Of a stretch of 64,000 bases of DNA, positions 17,191-30,579 are shown piece after piece. Position numbers and translations under genes: made by a program. Source of the DNA: Liquorilactobacillus sicerae. Lineage in GTDB: Bacteria; Bacillota; Bacilli; Lactobacillales; Lactobacillaceae. The DNA lies in assembly GCF_029916425.1 (NCBI RefSeq), contig NZ_JAHAVQ010000001.1:124001-188000 (forward strand). The letters run 5' to 3'. Positions within the stretch are counted from its first letter, which is position 1. Each line of letters starts with the position of its first letter. Under the pieces are notes generated by a model. It had not been told where the DNA came from, made no database searches, and saw nothing but the letters and a program-made list of their open reading frames with translations.

Positions 17191-18234
17191 TTGGCCGATG
17201 AAAGAAAGGCAGCCTTAGATGCAGCTTTAAAAAAAATTGAAAAGAACTTTGGCAAAGGTTCAATTATGCGAATGGGTGAAAAAGCTGATACTAAAATTTC
17301 AACTGTTTCAAGTGGCTCATTAGCTTTGGATGAAGCTTTGGGAGTCGGTGGTTATCCAAGAGGAAGAATTGTTGAAATTTATGGACCTGAAAGTTCTGGT
17401 AAAACAACGGTCGCTTTGCATGCAGTGGCTGAAATTCAAAAACAAGGCGGCGTAGCGGCTTATATTGATGCTGAAAATGCCCTTGATCCAGCTTATGCAA
17501 CTAACTTAGGCGTTAATATTGATGAACTGTTGCTTTCACAGCCAGATACAGGTGAACAAGGACTTGAAATAACCGATGCCTTGGTTTCATCAGGGGCAAT
17601 TGATATTGTAGTTGTTGATTCAGTTGCGGCATTGGTTCCAAGGGCTGAAATCGAAGGGGAAATGGGCGACTCACATGTCGGTTTGCAAGCTAGATTAATG
17701 TCACAAGCTCTGCGTAAGTTGTCGGGTTCGATCAATAAAACTAAAACGATCGCAATTTTTATTAATCAGATTCGCGAAAAGGTGGGGGTTATGTTTGGTA
17801 ATCCAGAAACAACACCTGGTGGCCGAGCTTTGAAGTTTTATTCAACGATTCGGTTAGAAGTCAGACGAGCAGAACAAATTAAAAATGGGACTGACATTAT
17901 TGGTAATCGTGTAAGAATCAAAGTAGTTAAAAACAAAGTTGCTCCGCCATTTAAACGGGCTGAAGTTGATATTATGTATGGAGAAGGTATTTCTAAAACC
18001 GGTGAATTAGTTGATATGGCAGTTGAAAAAGACTTATTAAATAAAAGTGGCTCTTGGTATTCTTACGGTGATGAACGAATTGGTCAAGGGAGAGAAAATG
18101 CTAAACAATATCTTAAGGGTCATCCGGATTTGATGGCAGAATTGACTAGAAAGGTTCGCCAAGCTTACGGAATTGATCCAACTGAGGCAGATAGTGAAGA
18201 TACTAAAGTAGATGAAAATTTGCCTGAAGGATAA
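17191..18234 (+). CDS. recA: Recombinase RecA
   Basis: This 347-residue protein starts at TTG 17191, eight bases after GGAGG; an in-frame TTG two codons upstream lies too close to the site. The Walker [10 protein letters not shown] is at residues 65-73 and the loop-2 region [14 protein letters not shown] near residue 205. The N-terminal polymerisation motif and an acidic C-terminal tail ([16 protein letters not shown]) are normal. It forms nucleoprotein filaments for strand exchange and triggers LexA self-cleavage. It is under its own LexA box and ends at a strong terminator. Confidence 0.98.
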   Translation: MADERKAALDAALKKIEKNFGKGSIMRMGEKADTKISTVSSGSLALDEALGVGGYPRGRIVEIYGPESSGKTTVALHAVAEIQKQGGVAAYIDAENALDPAYATNLGVNIDELLLSQPDTGEQGLEITDALVSSGAIDIVVVDSVAALVPRAEIEGEMGDSHVGLQARLMSQALRKLSGSINKTKTIAIFINQIREKVGVMFGNPETTPGGRALKFYSTIRLEVRRAEQIKNGTDIIGNRVRIKVVKNKVAPPFKRAEVDIMYGEGISKTGELVDMAVEKDLLNKSGSWYSYGDERIGQGRENAKQYLKGHPDLMAELTRKVRQAYGIDPTEADSEDTKVDENLPEG

Positions 18235-18267
18235 AATTTGAATATCGACAGATTAAATAATTTTGTG

Positions 18268-18307
18268 AAAATGGTTCTGAGAGATTAACTGTCCTCAGAA
18301 CCATTTT
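18268..18307. terminator. Strong hairpin terminator after recA
   Basis: A perfect 14-bp stem (AAAATGGTTCTGAG / CTCAGAACCATTTT) with a 12-base loop lies about 30 bases after the recA stop. Its own ends supply the T-tract on both strands. Confidence 0.85.
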
Positions 18308-18330
18308 AAATAATTGGAAATTAGTTTATG

Positions 18331-18360
18331 TTGACATTGACCTAGTTTAAACCGTAAAAT
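18331..18360 (+). promoter_or_regulatory. rny promoter
   Basis: A consensus TTGACA (18331-18336), an 18-base spacer and TAAAAT (18355-18360) lie about 80 bases before the rny start. Confidence 0.75.
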
Positions 18361-18440
18361 AACAATGTATGCATAATTAAACATCAAATCAATGATTATG
18401 TTTGCTTTTTAATCATTTATAACGATGTGGAGGTGAAATT

Positions 18441-20006
18441 TTGAATGCAATATTGCTTTACCTCGTCATCGCTCTTGTAACTTTGGGTATTGGATTTGCT
18501 TTTGGTATAGTTTTTCGTAAGCAAAATTATGAAAAAAAACTTGATGCAGCAACGCAAACTTCGAAGGGAATTATCGAAAACGCTAGGAAGGAAGCAGCTG
18601 CTAAAAAAAGAGAGGCTATTTTAGAAGCTAAGGACGAAAGTCATCGTTATCGCAGCGAGATAGAAAAAGAGTTGAAAGAAAGACGTTCGGAGATTCAAAG
18701 ACAGGAAAATCGATTATTGCAGCGGGAAGAGAATCTTGATCGTAAGGATTCTTCCTTAGAGCAACGTGAGCAAGGATTAGTTCAAAAAGAGAATCGAATT
18801 GAAAAGTCAAAAAAGGATTTGGAAAAACGTCAGCAAGAAGCAGACTCTTTGGTCAAACAACAACAAACTGAACTAGAACGCGTTGCCGCTTTGACTCAGG
18901 AACAGGCAAAAAAAGAGATCATGACAACAACTAAAAATGCTATGAATCATGAATTAGCAGTTATGATCAAAGAAAAAGAAGCACAAGCGCAAGCAGAAGC
19001 CGATCGAACTGCAAGGGATCTGATCGCGCAAGCAATCGAACGGAGTGCTGCTGACACAGTTTCGGAAACAACTGTTTCGGTCGTGTCGTTACCAAATGAT
19101 GAAATGAAGGGTCGAATAATTGGGCGTGAAGGTCGAAATATTCGGACGTTAGAAACATTAACTGGCATAGATCTGATAATTGATGATACTCCTGAAGCTG
19201 TTGTCTTAAGTGGATTTGATCCAATCCGGCGTGAAATAGCTAAGATGGCCCTCGAAAAATTGATTCAAGATGGCAGAATTCATCCAGCAAGGATTGAAGA
19301 AATGGTTGAAAAAGCCACTAAGGCAATGGATGCTAAAATTCGTGAAACTGGTGAAGAAGCTATTTTTGAATTGGGACTGCATTCAGTTCACCCTGATTTG
19401 ATTAAAACAATTGGCCGGTTGAAATATCGGACCAGCTATGGTCAAAATGTTTTAGATCATTCTATTGAAGTGGCTAAAATTGCTGGGGTCCTAGCAGCTG
19501 AATTAGGGGAAGATCCTAATTTGGCTAAACGAGCAGGTCTACTGCATGACATTGGCAAGGCCATTGATCATGAAGTCGATGGCTCTCACGTTCAAATTGG
19601 AGTTGAGTTGACTAAAAAGTATCATGAAAGTGATGTAGTCATTAACACAATTGCCTCACATCACGGAGATGTTGAACCAAAATATACAATTGCAGTTTTG
19701 GTTGCAGCTTCAGATGCAATTTCGGCTGCTCGGCCTGGAGCTCGAAGTGAATCGCTGGAGAATTATATTCATCGGTTGGAAAAACTTGAGAAAATTACTA
19801 ACAGTTTTGACGGTGTTAAGAAGAGTTATGCGATTCAAGCAGGTCGGGAAGTTCGAGTAATCGTTAAACCAGATGAGGTTAATGATTTAGAATCAGTAGT
19901 TTTAGCGCGTGACATTAAAAATAAGATCGAAAATGAATTAGAATACCCAGGTCATATCAAAGTTACAGTTATTCGAGAGACGCGAGCAATTGAATATGCA
20001 AAATAA
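18441..20006 (+). CDS. rny: Ribonuclease Y
   Basis: This 521-residue membrane-anchored endoribonuclease initiates mRNA decay. It has an N-terminal transmembrane helix (residues 3-24), a long Glu/Lys/Gln-rich coiled coil to about residue 200, and a KH RNA-binding domain containing [15 protein letters not shown]. An HD domain with [10 protein letters not shown] follows, and the metal ligands include DHS in [10 protein letters not shown]. Length is typical. The start is TTG, a few bases after GGAGGTG; the ATG four bases further on is out of frame. A terminator follows. Confidence 0.97.
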   Translation: MNAILLYLVIALVTLGIGFAFGIVFRKQNYEKKLDAATQTSKGIIENARKEAAAKKREAILEAKDESHRYRSEIEKELKERRSEIQRQENRLLQREENLDRKDSSLEQREQGLVQKENRIEKSKKDLEKRQQEADSLVKQQQTELERVAALTQEQAKKEIMTTTKNAMNHELAVMIKEKEAQAQAEADRTARDLIAQAIERSAADTVSETTVSVVSLPNDEMKGRIIGREGRNIRTLETLTGIDLIIDDTPEAVVLSGFDPIRREIAKMALEKLIQDGRIHPARIEEMVEKATKAMDAKIRETGEEAIFELGLHSVHPDLIKTIGRLKYRTSYGQNVLDHSIEVAKIAGVLAAELGEDPNLAKRAGLLHDIGKAIDHEVDGSHVQIGVELTKKYHESDVVINTIASHHGDVEPKYTIAVLVAASDAISAARPGARSESLENYIHRLEKLEKITNSFDGVKKSYAIQAGREVRVIVKPDEVNDLESVVLARDIKNKIENELEYPGHIKVTVIRETRAIEYAK

Positions 20007-20053
20007 TCGACTTTTTCAAAAAGACATAATAAATTGATTAAAAAATCTTGGTG

Positions 20054-20090
20054 AAACTACAATAAAGCATTAGTTTTATTGTAGTTTTTT
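20054..20090 (+). terminator. Rho-independent terminator after rny
   Basis: AAACTACAATAAA pairs perfectly with TTTATTGTAGTTT around an 8-base loop, followed by a T-tract. Confidence 0.87.
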
Positions 20091-20138
20091 CTATCTGGAA
20101 TTTTAAATGAACTACTTTTCGCACCTAGGAAATAAAAA

Positions 20139-20147
20139 TGCTAAAAT
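20139..20147 (+). promoter_or_regulatory. Candidate extended -10 element for ymdB
   Basis: TGCTAAAAT (TG-N-TAAAAT) lies 33 bases before the ymdB start; no convincing -35 was found. Confidence 0.45.
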
Positions 20148-20180
20148 ATATAAATAGGTTACTTAGAAAAGGGGAAAAAA

Positions 20181-20981
20181 ATGCGAATTTTATTCGTCGG
20201 CGATATTATGGGGAATGCAGGGCAGGAAATGCTCGAAACATATTTGTCGCAGTTGAAACAAAAGTATCATCCACAAGTAACGGTTGTTAACGGTGAAAAT
20301 GCAACTCATGGCAAGGGAATCGATCGTCACGCATACAAGAGGTTATTGTCTGCTGGTGCGGATGTCATCACGATGGGAAACCATACTTGGGATAATCCAG
20401 CAATTGAAGAATTTATTGGTGAAGCCAATAAGTTGATCAGACCAGCTAATTTTTCAGCTGGTCAAGTACCAGGCAAAGGTTACACGTTAATCCAAATCAA
20501 TCAGTTAAAGCTGGCAGTCGTAAATTTACAGGGTCGGGTTTTCATGTCACCGTCTGATGATCCCTTTGCAATTGCTGAGCGGTTAATTGAGCGTTTGCTC
20601 AAACAAACAAAATTGATCGTAGTCGATTTTCATGCGGAAACAACCAGTGAAAAGGAAGCTTTTTCTTGGTGTTTTGATGGTAGAGTTTCAGCAGTAATCG
20701 GGACTCATACTCATGTGCAGACGAATGATGCTCGCATTTTGCCACAAGGAACGGCCTTTTTGAGTGATGTCGGTATGACCGGACCTTATGATGGCATCTT
20801 AGGAATGCAAAGGCCTGAAGTCATTAAGCGTTTTGTCAACCAAATGCCGACCCGCTTTGAAGTTGATGAACAAGGCCGACGCTGTTTGGGAGCTTGCTAT
20901 GTAGACTTGGATGATGTGTCCGGCAAAGCAAAACAAATTCAAACGATTCAAATTAATCCAGATCATCCATTCATGTTTTAA
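20181..20981 (+). CDS. ymdB: YmdB-family metallophosphodiesterase
   Basis: This 266-residue calcineurin-like phosphoesterase is known in Bacillus for hydrolysing 2',3'-cyclic nucleotides and affecting biofilm choice. Metal-binding motifs in order are FVGDIMG (Asp8), VNGENATHGKG, MGNHTWDN, DFHAETTSEK and GTHTHVQTND. The C-terminal GMTGPYDGILGM is a YmdB hallmark. It sits between rny and mutS as in other Firmicutes; mutS starts 12 bases later, so the two are likely co-transcribed. Confidence 0.94.
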   Translation: MRILFVGDIMGNAGQEMLETYLSQLKQKYHPQVTVVNGENATHGKGIDRHAYKRLLSAGADVITMGNHTWDNPAIEEFIGEANKLIRPANFSAGQVPGKGYTLIQINQLKLAVVNLQGRVFMSPSDDPFAIAERLIERLLKQTKLIVVDFHAETTSEKEAFSWCFDGRVSAVIGTHTHVQTNDARILPQGTAFLSDVGMTGPYDGILGMQRPEVIKRFVNQMPTRFEVDEQGRRCLGACYVDLDDVSGKAKQIQTIQINPDHPFMF

Positions 20982-20993
20982 AGGAGAATTCTA

Positions 20994-23588
20994 ATGCCAC
21001 AAAAAACTAAAAAAACGCCAATGATGGAACAGTATTTGCAGGTTAAGCAACAATATCCAGATGCCTTCTTGTTTTATCGTCTAGGTGATTTTTATGAAAT
21101 GTTTTATGATGATGCAATCAAAGGTGCGCAAATTTTAGAGTTAACTTTAACGACTAGGAATAAAAATGCGGCTGAGAAAATTCCAATGTGCGGGGTTCCG
21201 CACCACGCTGCGCAAAGCTATATTGATACCTTGGTGGATCAGGGGTATAAAGTTGCTATTTGTGAGCAAATGGAAGACCCTAAGTTGGCTAAGGGAATGG
21301 TCAAACGCGAGGTTATTCAGGTTGTCACTCCGGGAACAATCACTGACAACGGAGCAAAAGAAGCTAAAGAAAATAATTACTTAACGGCAATTCATCAGCA
21401 AGCTGATCATTTTGGCTTTGCTTATGCTGATTTATCAACCGGTGAATTAAAATCTGCTGTACTTGAGAGCCCACAAGTTTTGTTGAATGAATTAATAAGC
21501 TTGCGGACCAAAGAAGTAGTTATTGATGATTCAGTCACTGAAAAGACTTTAACAGTGATCGATCCTTTAAGAATTATGATTTCGCACCAAGCCAAAGAAC
21601 AAACTAGTGCCGAAGTTAGTTATGCTTTGCAAGATATTCAAAATGGTTTAGAACAAACTGTTTTGAGTCATTTATTAACATATTTAGTTCGGACACAAAA
21701 GCGCAGTTTAAGTCATTTACAAAAAGCTGTACATTATGAACCTTCAGATTTTTTAAAGATTGATCATGCTTCTAGCAGGAATCTGGAACTCTTGCAAAAT
21801 AATCGGACTGGCAAGAAGCAAGGAACTTTGTTATGGCTGCTTGATCAAACCAAAACAGCGATGGGTGGTCGAATGCTTAAACAGTGGTTAGAGCGGCCAT
21901 TACTGTCAGTTAAAAAAATAAAATTGCGGCAAACACGTGTCAAAAACTTGCTTGATCACTATTTTGAGCGTAGCGAATTGCGCGATGAATTAACCCGAGT
22001 GTATGACTTGGAAAGACTTGCTGGTAAAGTTGCTCTGGGAACCGTCAATGGGCGTGATTTATTACAGCTCAAGCAATCATTACAGCAGGTGCCAAAGATT
22101 CGCTATTTGCTGACAACAATTGATGATGGCAGTTTTAAAGGCTTGTTAACCAAGATTGACCCAGTAGCCGAGGTTGTTGATTTGATCGATCGGGCAATCG
22201 TTGATGATCCGCCAATGTCAGTTACTGATGGTAATTTGATCAAAGAAGGTTTTGATCAAGAGCTTGATAAGTATAAAGATGCGATGAAAAATGGTAAACG
22301 CTGGCTAGCTAAATTAGAAGCAGATGAACGGCAGGCAACTGGCATTAATAATCTAAAAATTGGTTTTAATCGGATTTTTGGTTATTACATTGAAGTTTCC
22401 AAAACCAATTTGAATAAACTCCCGCCGGATCGCTACCAGCGAAAACAGACTTTAACGAATGCCGAGCGTTTTATTACCCCAGAGTTAAAAGAAAAAGAAG
22501 ATTTGATTCTCGGAGCTGAGAACAAAGCTGTTGATTTGGAATACCGTTTATTTGTTGATTTGCGTGAACAAATCAAAGATTATATTAAACGTCTTCAGCA
22601 GCTGGCAGCTAGTGTTGCGGCACTGGATGTTTTGCAAAGTTTTGCAGTTGTCAGCGAACAGCAGCATTTCGTGCTACCGCAGTTGACCAAAAAACATGAA
22701 ATTGCAATTTCAGCTGGTTGGCATCCTGTTGTGCAGGAAGTTATGGGTCAGCAGAGTTACGTGCCAAATGACATTAGGATGCCTGAAAATTTAAATATTT
22801 TGTTGATTACTGGACCAAATATGTCTGGTAAAAGCACCTATATGCGGCAACTGGCACAGACCGTAGTTTTGACTCAAATTGGTTGCTTTGTACCTGCCAA
22901 AAAAGCCAAATTACCAATTTTTGATCAAATTTTTACCCGCATTGGTGCAGCTGATGATTTGATTGGCGGTCAATCAACGTTTATGGTCGAAATGCAGGAA
23001 GCTAATCAAGCTTTGGAACATGCTACCCAAAATAGTTTGATTTTATTTGATGAGATTGGCCGTGGGACAGCAACCTATGATGGAATGGCCTTGGCTCAAG
23101 CAATTATTGAATATGTTCATAATGTGATTCATGCTAAAACTTTATTTTCAACGCATTATCATGAATTAACATTCCTAGATCAGAATTTGAAACAGTTAGC
23201 AAATGTCCACGTTGGTGCGGTCGAAAAAAATGGTACGTTAACATTTTTACATCGGGTCGAAGCAGGCCCAGCAGATAAATCTTATGGAATTCACGTTGCC
23301 AAATTAGCTGGCATGCCGGAAAAATTATTGCGGCGGGCAGCCAAATTACTTGCAGACTTGGAAACTCAGGCTCAAAGCGATTCACGGACTAAATCTTCAC
23401 TTTCTACAAGTTTCCCAAAAAAGTCAAAGGATCAACAGCTTTCATTATTTGTCCCCGAGCAAGTTCCACTTTCCAGCCAACAACAACAGCTAATTGCTGA
23501 GATCAAACAAGCAGATTTAGTTTCAATGACTCCACTAGCTGCTTTAAATCAATTATTCAAATGGCAAAAGGAATTAAAACAAAAGTGA
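20994..23588 (+). CDS. mutS: DNA mismatch repair protein MutS
   Basis: This 864-residue mismatch sensor has the Phe-x-Glu mismatch-binding wedge (FYEMFYDDA near residue 37) in the N-terminal domain. Connector, lever and clamp domains follow. The ATPase has [15 protein letters not shown] near residue 605 and the Walker B/signature region [14 protein letters not shown] near residue 685. The C-terminal tail ([11 protein letters not shown]) resembles the beta-clamp-binding tail. It is followed 13 bases later by mutL. Length is normal. Confidence 0.98.
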   Translation: MPQKTKKTPMMEQYLQVKQQYPDAFLFYRLGDFYEMFYDDAIKGAQILELTLTTRNKNAAEKIPMCGVPHHAAQSYIDTLVDQGYKVAICEQMEDPKLAKGMVKREVIQVVTPGTITDNGAKEAKENNYLTAIHQQADHFGFAYADLSTGELKSAVLESPQVLLNELISLRTKEVVIDDSVTEKTLTVIDPLRIMISHQAKEQTSAEVSYALQDIQNGLEQTVLSHLLTYLVRTQKRSLSHLQKAVHYEPSDFLKIDHASSRNLELLQNNRTGKKQGTLLWLLDQTKTAMGGRMLKQWLERPLLSVKKIKLRQTRVKNLLDHYFERSELRDELTRVYDLERLAGKVALGTVNGRDLLQLKQSLQQVPKIRYLLTTIDDGSFKGLLTKIDPVAEVVDLIDRAIVDDPPMSVTDGNLIKEGFDQELDKYKDAMKNGKRWLAKLEADERQATGINNLKIGFNRIFGYYIEVSKTNLNKLPPDRYQRKQTLTNAERFITPELKEKEDLILGAENKAVDLEYRLFVDLREQIKDYIKRLQQLAASVAALDVLQSFAVVSEQQHFVLPQLTKKHEIAISAGWHPVVQEVMGQQSYVPNDIRMPENLNILLITGPNMSGKSTYMRQLAQTVVLTQIGCFVPAKKAKLPIFDQIFTRIGAADDLIGGQSTFMVEMQEANQALEHATQNSLILFDEIGRGTATYDGMALAQAIIEYVHNVIHAKTLFSTHYHELTFLDQNLKQLANVHVGAVEKNGTLTFLHRVEAGPADKSYGIHVAKLAGMPEKLLRRAAKLLADLETQAQSDSRTKSSLSTSFPKKSKDQQLSLFVPEQVPLSSQQQQLIAEIKQADLVSMTPLAALNQLFKWQKELKQK

Positions 23589-23601
23589 TTGGAGGAATTA
23601 G

Positions 23602-25569
23602 ATGACTAGGATCAAAGAGTTGCCAGCAATTTTAGCTGATCAAATAGCTGCTGGTGAAGTAGTTGAACGACCAGCTTCAGTTGTTAAAGAGCTAATTGAA
23701 AATGCAATTGATGCTCAAAGTACACAAATTGATGTTTATGTCGCTGATTCTGGACTTTCATTGATCAAAGTTATTGACAATGGACAGGGAATAGCTGCTG
23801 ATGAGCTTGAATTGGCGTTCAGACGGCATTCGACCAGTAAATTGCATGACAAAAGTGGTTTATTTAAAATTAAAACCTTAGGCTTTCGTGGTGAAGCGCT
23901 GCCGAGTATCGCTTCAGTTGCCGATGTGACTCTGAAAACGGCAATGACTGACGGGCAAGGGATGGAAATTGAGATTCGCGGTGGTCAGCAAGTGGATAAA
24001 AAGATAATTGCGCGGCCACAAGGAACTGAGGTCATAGTGAAGGCATTGTTTTATAATACGCCAGCGCGGTTAAAATATTTAAAAAGTCCACAGACGGAGT
24101 TAGCAGTGATTAGCGATATAGTTGACCGTTTAGCACTTGGTCACCCTGAAATTGCTTTTTCTTTGCACAATAATGAACGGGCTTTATTACAAACTGCTGG
24201 GAATAGTAATCTTCAGCAGACGATCAGTGCAATTTATGGAGTGAAAAATGCCCAACAGATGTTGTCAGTTCATGCCAATGATCTTGACTTTACAATTGAC
24301 GGTTTTGTATCTTTGCCAAAGTTAACGCGGGCAACTAAAAATTATATTACGTTGTTGTTGAATGGCCGTTACATTCGTAACTATCAGTTGGCTAATGCTG
24401 TGATCAAGGGATATGGTTCGAAACTGATGGTTGGCCGTTACCCATTGGCAGTTGTTGCTTTGAAATTAGATCCAGTCCTTGTTGATGTTAACGTTCATCC
24501 GACAAAGCAAGAAGTTAGGATCAGTAAAGAAAAACAGCTGTGTGAATTGATTAAAACCGCGATTTATCAGCGGTTAGCTACTGAAAATCTAATTCCAGAT
24601 GCCTTGGATAATTTTAAATCTGCACCAACTAGTCTGGATTTTGCAGACTTAGATGCAAAGCTCAATGAGACTTCACAACAGTATCATCATCAAGATCAGC
24701 CGATAGTTGTGACTAATCAGGCTTTGAAATCTCAACAACCAACCAAAGAAATGGCAACCAAGACGTCGGTCACAGCAGCCAGCATGTCAGCAGCTAAAAA
24801 AGCAATAATTATTGAAAAACGTCAAGATTTGACAGAGAAACTTAAAAATTGGGACCAAAAGTATCAAAACAAGCGAGTACTTGAAGAGCCTCAAGTAGCT
24901 GTTAATTCAAAGACGACAATGGTTACGGCTAGCGAACAATCAGAACCAATAAAAAAAAGATTTCCAGATTTGCGTTATTTAGCACAAATTCATGATACGT
25001 ATCTTCTGGCAGAAGCAGAAGATGGTTTTTATTTGATCGATCAGCACGCCGCTCAGGAACGTTGCAAATATGAGTACTTTAGAGTAGCGATGGGGGAAGT
25101 TGCCAAAGATCAGCAATCTTTATTAGTGCCCTTAGTCCTCGATTATTCAACCAGTGATGCCTTGATCATTCAAAAAAACATAGCTAAATTGGCTGAGGTT
25201 GGTGTGCAACTGGAAGAATTTGGTCAAAATAGTTTTATTATTCATCAACATCCAACTTGGTTTGAAGATGGTAAGGAAGAAACAATGATCCGAGAAATGA
25301 TCGACTGCCTTTTGCGTGATGGCAAGATCTCAATTGCGGCTTTTCGGGAACAGACAGCAATTAATATGAGTTGTCGGCTATCGATTAAGGCCCATCACCA
25401 TCTTGATGATCGGCAAGCCCGAGCATTGCTCAGTCAGTTGGCAGAGTGTGAGAATCCATTTAACTGTCCGCATGGCCGTCCAGTTCTGATCCATTTTTCC
25501 AAAAGTGCTTTGGAAAAAATGTTTAAACGCATTCAAGATCCGCATCAAAGTCAAAGAAATCAGCTATAA
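23602..25569 (+). CDS. mutL: DNA mismatch repair protein MutL (endonuclease type)
   Basis: This 655-residue protein starts at ATG behind GGAGG. The GHKL ATPase motifs are clear: ELIENAIDA, DNGQGI and GFRGEALPSIASV. A variable linker (about residues 330-450) follows. The C-terminal dimerisation/endonuclease domain contains DQHAAQERCKYE, the DQHA-x2-E-x4-E metal motif, and CPHGRP, so it is the nicking type found in bacteria without MutH. It is in an operon with mutS, ruvA and ruvB. Confidence 0.97.
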   Translation: MTRIKELPAILADQIAAGEVVERPASVVKELIENAIDAQSTQIDVYVADSGLSLIKVIDNGQGIAADELELAFRRHSTSKLHDKSGLFKIKTLGFRGEALPSIASVADVTLKTAMTDGQGMEIEIRGGQQVDKKIIARPQGTEVIVKALFYNTPARLKYLKSPQTELAVISDIVDRLALGHPEIAFSLHNNERALLQTAGNSNLQQTISAIYGVKNAQQMLSVHANDLDFTIDGFVSLPKLTRATKNYITLLLNGRYIRNYQLANAVIKGYGSKLMVGRYPLAVVALKLDPVLVDVNVHPTKQEVRISKEKQLCELIKTAIYQRLATENLIPDALDNFKSAPTSLDFADLDAKLNETSQQYHHQDQPIVVTNQALKSQQPTKEMATKTSVTAASMSAAKKAIIIEKRQDLTEKLKNWDQKYQNKRVLEEPQVAVNSKTTMVTASEQSEPIKKRFPDLRYLAQIHDTYLLAEAEDGFYLIDQHAAQERCKYEYFRVAMGEVAKDQQSLLVPLVLDYSTSDALIIQKNIAKLAEVGVQLEEFGQNSFIIHQHPTWFEDGKEETMIREMIDCLLRDGKISIAAFREQTAINMSCRLSIKAHHHLDDRQARALLSQLAECENPFNCPHGRPVLIHFSKSALEKMFKRIQDPHQSQRNQL

Positions 25570-25585
25570 TTAACGGAGGAATAAA

Positions 25586-26173
25586 ATGTATGATTATCTA
25601 GTTGGCAAGATAGCTAAGATCGATCCGGCGTATATTGTTATTGAGGTAGGTGGAATTGGCTTTCTGGTTTATGCAGCTAATCCTTTTAAATTTAAAATTG
25701 GTCAAGAACAAAAAGTTTTTGTTTATCAGGCAGTCAGAGAAAATGATATTTCACTCTATGGCTTTCAGACCCAAGCCGAAAAAAAGTTATTTGTTAAGTT
25801 ACTGAATGTTTCAGGGATTGGTCCTAAGAGTGCTTTAGCAATTTTGGCAACTGACGATCTTAATGGCTTAATAACAGCTATTAGCAGCAATAACATTTCT
25901 TATTTAACAAAATTTCCTGGTGTTGGTAAAAAGACAGCTCAGCAGATTGTTTTGGATTTGAAAGGGAAGCTAGTAGCAAACACAGTCCAGACGACCTTAA
26001 CTCCTGCAACAGAAATTGATTCAGGCATATTGCAGGAGGCTTTAGCAGCTTTAGCAGCGTTAGGCTATACTAGAAACGAGATTAAAAAAATTACTCCTAA
26101 ATTGGAGCAGGCTGCAGCACAAACAACGGATGAATATTTGCGCTTAGGTTTGAAGCTTTTAATGAAAAACTAG
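25586..26173 (+). CDS. ruvA: Holliday junction DNA helicase subunit RuvA
   Basis: This 195-residue protein tetramerises on four-way junctions. It begins MYDYLVGKI and contains the OB-fold region [12 protein letters not shown]. Two helix-hairpin-helix motifs follow ([16 protein letters not shown] and [16 protein letters not shown]), and the C-terminal RuvB-contact domain has [15 protein letters not shown] lies behind GGAGGA. It is followed by ruvB after 11 bases. Confidence 0.97.
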   Translation: MYDYLVGKIAKIDPAYIVIEVGGIGFLVYAANPFKFKIGQEQKVFVYQAVRENDISLYGFQTQAEKKLFVKLLNVSGIGPKSALAILATDDLNGLITAISSNNISYLTKFPGVGKKTAQQIVLDLKGKLVANTVQTTLTPATEIDSGILQEALAALAALGYTRNEIKKITPKLEQAAAQTTDEYLRLGLKLLMKN

Positions 26174-26184
26174 GAGGTGATTGA

Positions 26185-27192
26185 ATGTCAGATAAAGACC
26201 GGCTGGTATCTAATCAGCCAGTTGGCGATGAAGCAAATGATTTTTCATTACGTCCCAGATCTTTTGATCAATATATTGGGCAAACAGCGATCAAACATGA
26301 ATTGAAAGTCTATATTCAAGCTGCTAGGAGTCGTCAAGAAGCCTTAGATCATGTCCTATTATATGGACCACCTGGATTGGGTAAGACAACCTTAGCAATT
26401 GTCATTGCTAATGAGATGCAAGTCAATTTACGGACAACTAGCGGACCAGCGATTGAAAGACCGGGTGATTTAGTAGCGCTTTTGAATGAACTCGAAGCGG
26501 GGGATGTTTTATTTATTGATGAGATCCATCGGTTGCCAAAAGTGGTTGAAGAAGTTTTGTATTCAGCAATGGAGGATTTTTATGTTGATATTGTGATTGG
26601 GCAAGGACCAACTGCACATCCAGTTCATTTCACTTTACCGCCGTTTACTTTAATTGGGGCCACAACGCGGGCTGGATTATTATCAGGGCCATTACGTGAT
26701 CGGTTTGGAATTGTTGCTCACATGAAGTTTTATGATCAGATAGAACTGACCAAGATCGTTAAACGAACTGCTAAGTTGTTGCAGACCCAAATTAGTGATT
26801 CTGGGGCTCAAACGATTGCTGGTCGTTCTCGCGGGACGCCACGAATTGCTAATCGGTTATTAAAAAGAGTTCGTGACTTTGCTGAAGTGCAGCATGATCA
26901 GGTAATTGACCAATCAACAGCTGATGCAGCTTTAAAAATGTTACATGTTGATAAATTAGGCTTGGATGACACCGATCGACAATTATTAAAAGTTATGATT
27001 CAATTTTATAATGGTGGTCCAGTCGGCATTAACACCTTGGCAGCCAATATTGGCGAGGAAGTTGAAACGCTCACTGAAATGGTTGAGCCATTTTTACTGC
27101 AATTAGGTTTGATCAAACGGACTCCGCGCGGTCGCGTAGCCACGTTCAATGCTTATCAACATTTAAATTTGCCATATCATAAAAAAGATTAA
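26185..27192 (+). CDS. ruvB: Holliday junction branch migration ATPase RuvB
   Basis: This 335-residue AAA+ motor starts behind AGGAGGTG. It shows [11 protein letters not shown], the Walker [12 protein letters not shown] near residue 57, Walker B FIDEIHRL near residue 109, sensor GATTRAGLL and the arginine finger region PLRDRFGI. The winged-helix C-terminus has RTPRGRVAT. Together with RuvA it drives branch migration. queA follows after a short gap. Confidence 0.98.
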   Translation: MSDKDRLVSNQPVGDEANDFSLRPRSFDQYIGQTAIKHELKVYIQAARSRQEALDHVLLYGPPGLGKTTLAIVIANEMQVNLRTTSGPAIERPGDLVALLNELEAGDVLFIDEIHRLPKVVEEVLYSAMEDFYVDIVIGQGPTAHPVHFTLPPFTLIGATTRAGLLSGPLRDRFGIVAHMKFYDQIELTKIVKRTAKLLQTQISDSGAQTIAGRSRGTPRIANRLLKRVRDFAEVQHDQVIDQSTADAALKMLHVDKLGLDDTDRQLLKVMIQFYNGGPVGINTLAANIGEEVETLTEMVEPFLLQLGLIKRTPRGRVATFNAYQHLNLPYHKKD

Positions 27193-27210
27193 AAGAAGAG
27201 GATGGAAATT

Positions 27211-29419
<2,209 letters not shown>

Positions 29420-29507
29420 CAAAATCACAAAATTCAATAAAAAGCCTAGCACTCATCACGAATCTCTGTTAAAGTTAAAACTGATTAAATAATTAGGAGT
29501 GAATATC

Positions 29508-29873
29508 ATGAATAGTAGTACAATATCAACAATCATTATGTTTGCCGCTTTGATTGCCCTGATGTATTTTATGATGATCAGACCGCAAAAAAAGCAGCAG
29601 CAGAAGCGTCAGCAAATGTTGGGAAGTTTAAAAAAGGGTGATGAAGTAATAACTCTAGGACGTTTGCATGGTACCATTGATAGTCTTGATACAGCAAACC
29701 ATACAGTAGTTTTAGATTGTGATGGAATTTATCTGACCTTTGAGGCTTCAGCAATTATGCAAGTCAAGAATTCAGCTACAGTGAAAGCAACTGATAAGTC
29801 AGTGAATGAACAAGCAAAAGAAACTAAGCAACAGGCAATAGAGGATAAAAAGCAAGAGGATTCGGAAAATTAA
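29508..29873 (+). CDS. yajC: Preprotein translocase subunit YajC
   Basis: This 121-residue protein has a single N-terminal membrane helix (TIIMFAALIALMYFMMIRPQ), then the basic/Gln-rich KKQQQKRQQM. The conserved cytoplasmic core is SLKKGDEVITLGRLHGTI, and the tail is charged and low in complexity. It is an accessory component of the Sec/YidC machinery. ATG 29508 follows AGGAGTG; a GTG nine bases earlier is part of that site. Its place after tgt is conserved across bacteria. A terminator follows. Confidence 0.93.
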   Translation: MNSSTISTIIMFAALIALMYFMMIRPQKKQQQKRQQMLGSLKKGDEVITLGRLHGTIDSLDTANHTVVLDCDGIYLTFEASAIMQVKNSATVKATDKSVNEQAKETKQQAIEDKKQEDSEN

Positions 29874-29919
29874 ATTACTTCTCATTAACTTTTTAGTTCA
29901 ACAACTTGCTTAATTGCAG

Positions 29920-29956
29920 ATAAAGATCAGTCAACGCGCTGATCTTTATTTTTTTG
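29920..29956 (+). terminator. Terminator after yajC
   Basis: A perfect 11-bp stem (ATAAAGATCAG / CTGATCTTTAT) with an 8-base loop leads into seven T, separating the queA-tgt-yajC unit from the fab operon. Confidence 0.9.
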
Positions 29957-30008
29957 TCTTAATTATTTAATAAGAGATTATAAAAATGGGAGGTTTCTTA
30001 AGTTTAAT

Positions 30009-30066
30009 TTGACTTTTTATTTTGAATGCAATATTATTTGAGTATCGAATATTTTGATGTTCGAAA
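30009..30066 (+). promoter_or_regulatory. fab operon promoter with two imperfect FabT-like operators
   Basis: TTGACT (30009-30014), 17 bases, then TATTAT (30032-30037) form the promoter. Just downstream lie ATTTGAGTATCGAAT (30036-30050) and TTTGATGTTCGAAA (30053-30066), each an imperfect TTTGA-N3-TCRAA palindrome of the FabT type. They cover the expected start site, so repression by FabT with acyl-ACP is likely. The second half-sites read TCGAA rather than TCAAA. Confidence 0.6.
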
Positions 30067-30089
30067 TAAATTTGAGTGAGGTGACAAGC

Positions 30090-30536
30090 ATGGCAATTAT
30101 GGACGCACAGGAAATTATGAATTTGATCCCTAATCGTTTTCCAATTTGTTATATTGACTATGTTGATGAAATTGAAGCAGGCAAGAGCATCACAGCAACG
30201 AAAAATGTAACAATTAATGAATCATTTTTTCGGGGACACTTTCCAGGAAATCCAGTTATGCCTGGAGTTTTGATTATTGAAACTTTAGCGCAAGCTGCGT
30301 CGATTTTGATTTTAAAATCTCCCGAATTTTTAGGGAAAACTGCTTATTTAGGAGCGATCCACCGAGCTAAGTTTCGTCAGGTTGTCCGTCCGGGCGATGT
30401 GCTTAAGCTTAAAATCGAACTAACCAAAAAAAGAGAGAATATGGGAATCGTTACTGCCAAGGCATTGGTTGATGAAAAAGTAGCCTGTGCAGCCGAATTG
30501 ATGTTTGTTGTTGCGGAACGTAATCAAAAAATCTAG
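30090..30536 (+). CDS. fabZ: 3-hydroxyacyl-ACP dehydratase, first FabZ paralogue
   Basis: This 148-residue hotdog-fold enzyme starts at ATG 30090, behind GAGGTGAC. The catalytic pair is His50 ([11 protein letters not shown]) and Glu64 (IIETLAQ). The usual PHRYP motif reads PNRFP, with Asn15 in place of His, unlike the second FabZ in this operon. In enterococci one of two such paralogues (FabN) also isomerises trans-2 to cis-3-decenoyl-ACP for unsaturated fatty acids; this copy, placed before fabT, could do so, but that is inference. It is the first gene of the fab cluster. Confidence 0.9.
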   Translation: MAIMDAQEIMNLIPNRFPICYIDYVDEIEAGKSITATKNVTINESFFRGHFPGNPVMPGVLIIETLAQAASILILKSPEFLGKTAYLGAIHRAKFRQVVRPGDVLKLKIELTKKRENMGIVTAKALVDEKVACAAELMFVVAERNQKI

Positions 30537-30562
30537 CAAAAAGATTGTTTTTTTTCGTGAAT

Positions 30563-30579
30563 ACTTTGATAATCAAATT
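30563..30579. promoter_or_regulatory. FabT operator upstream of fabT
   Basis: ACTTTGATAATCAAATT contains the perfect palindrome TTTGAT-A-ATCAAA (30565-30577), matching the FabT box of streptococci and lactobacilli. A possible -10, TATATT, lies at 30579-30584, so binding would block transcription of fabT and the downstream genes (autorepression). Confidence 0.8.
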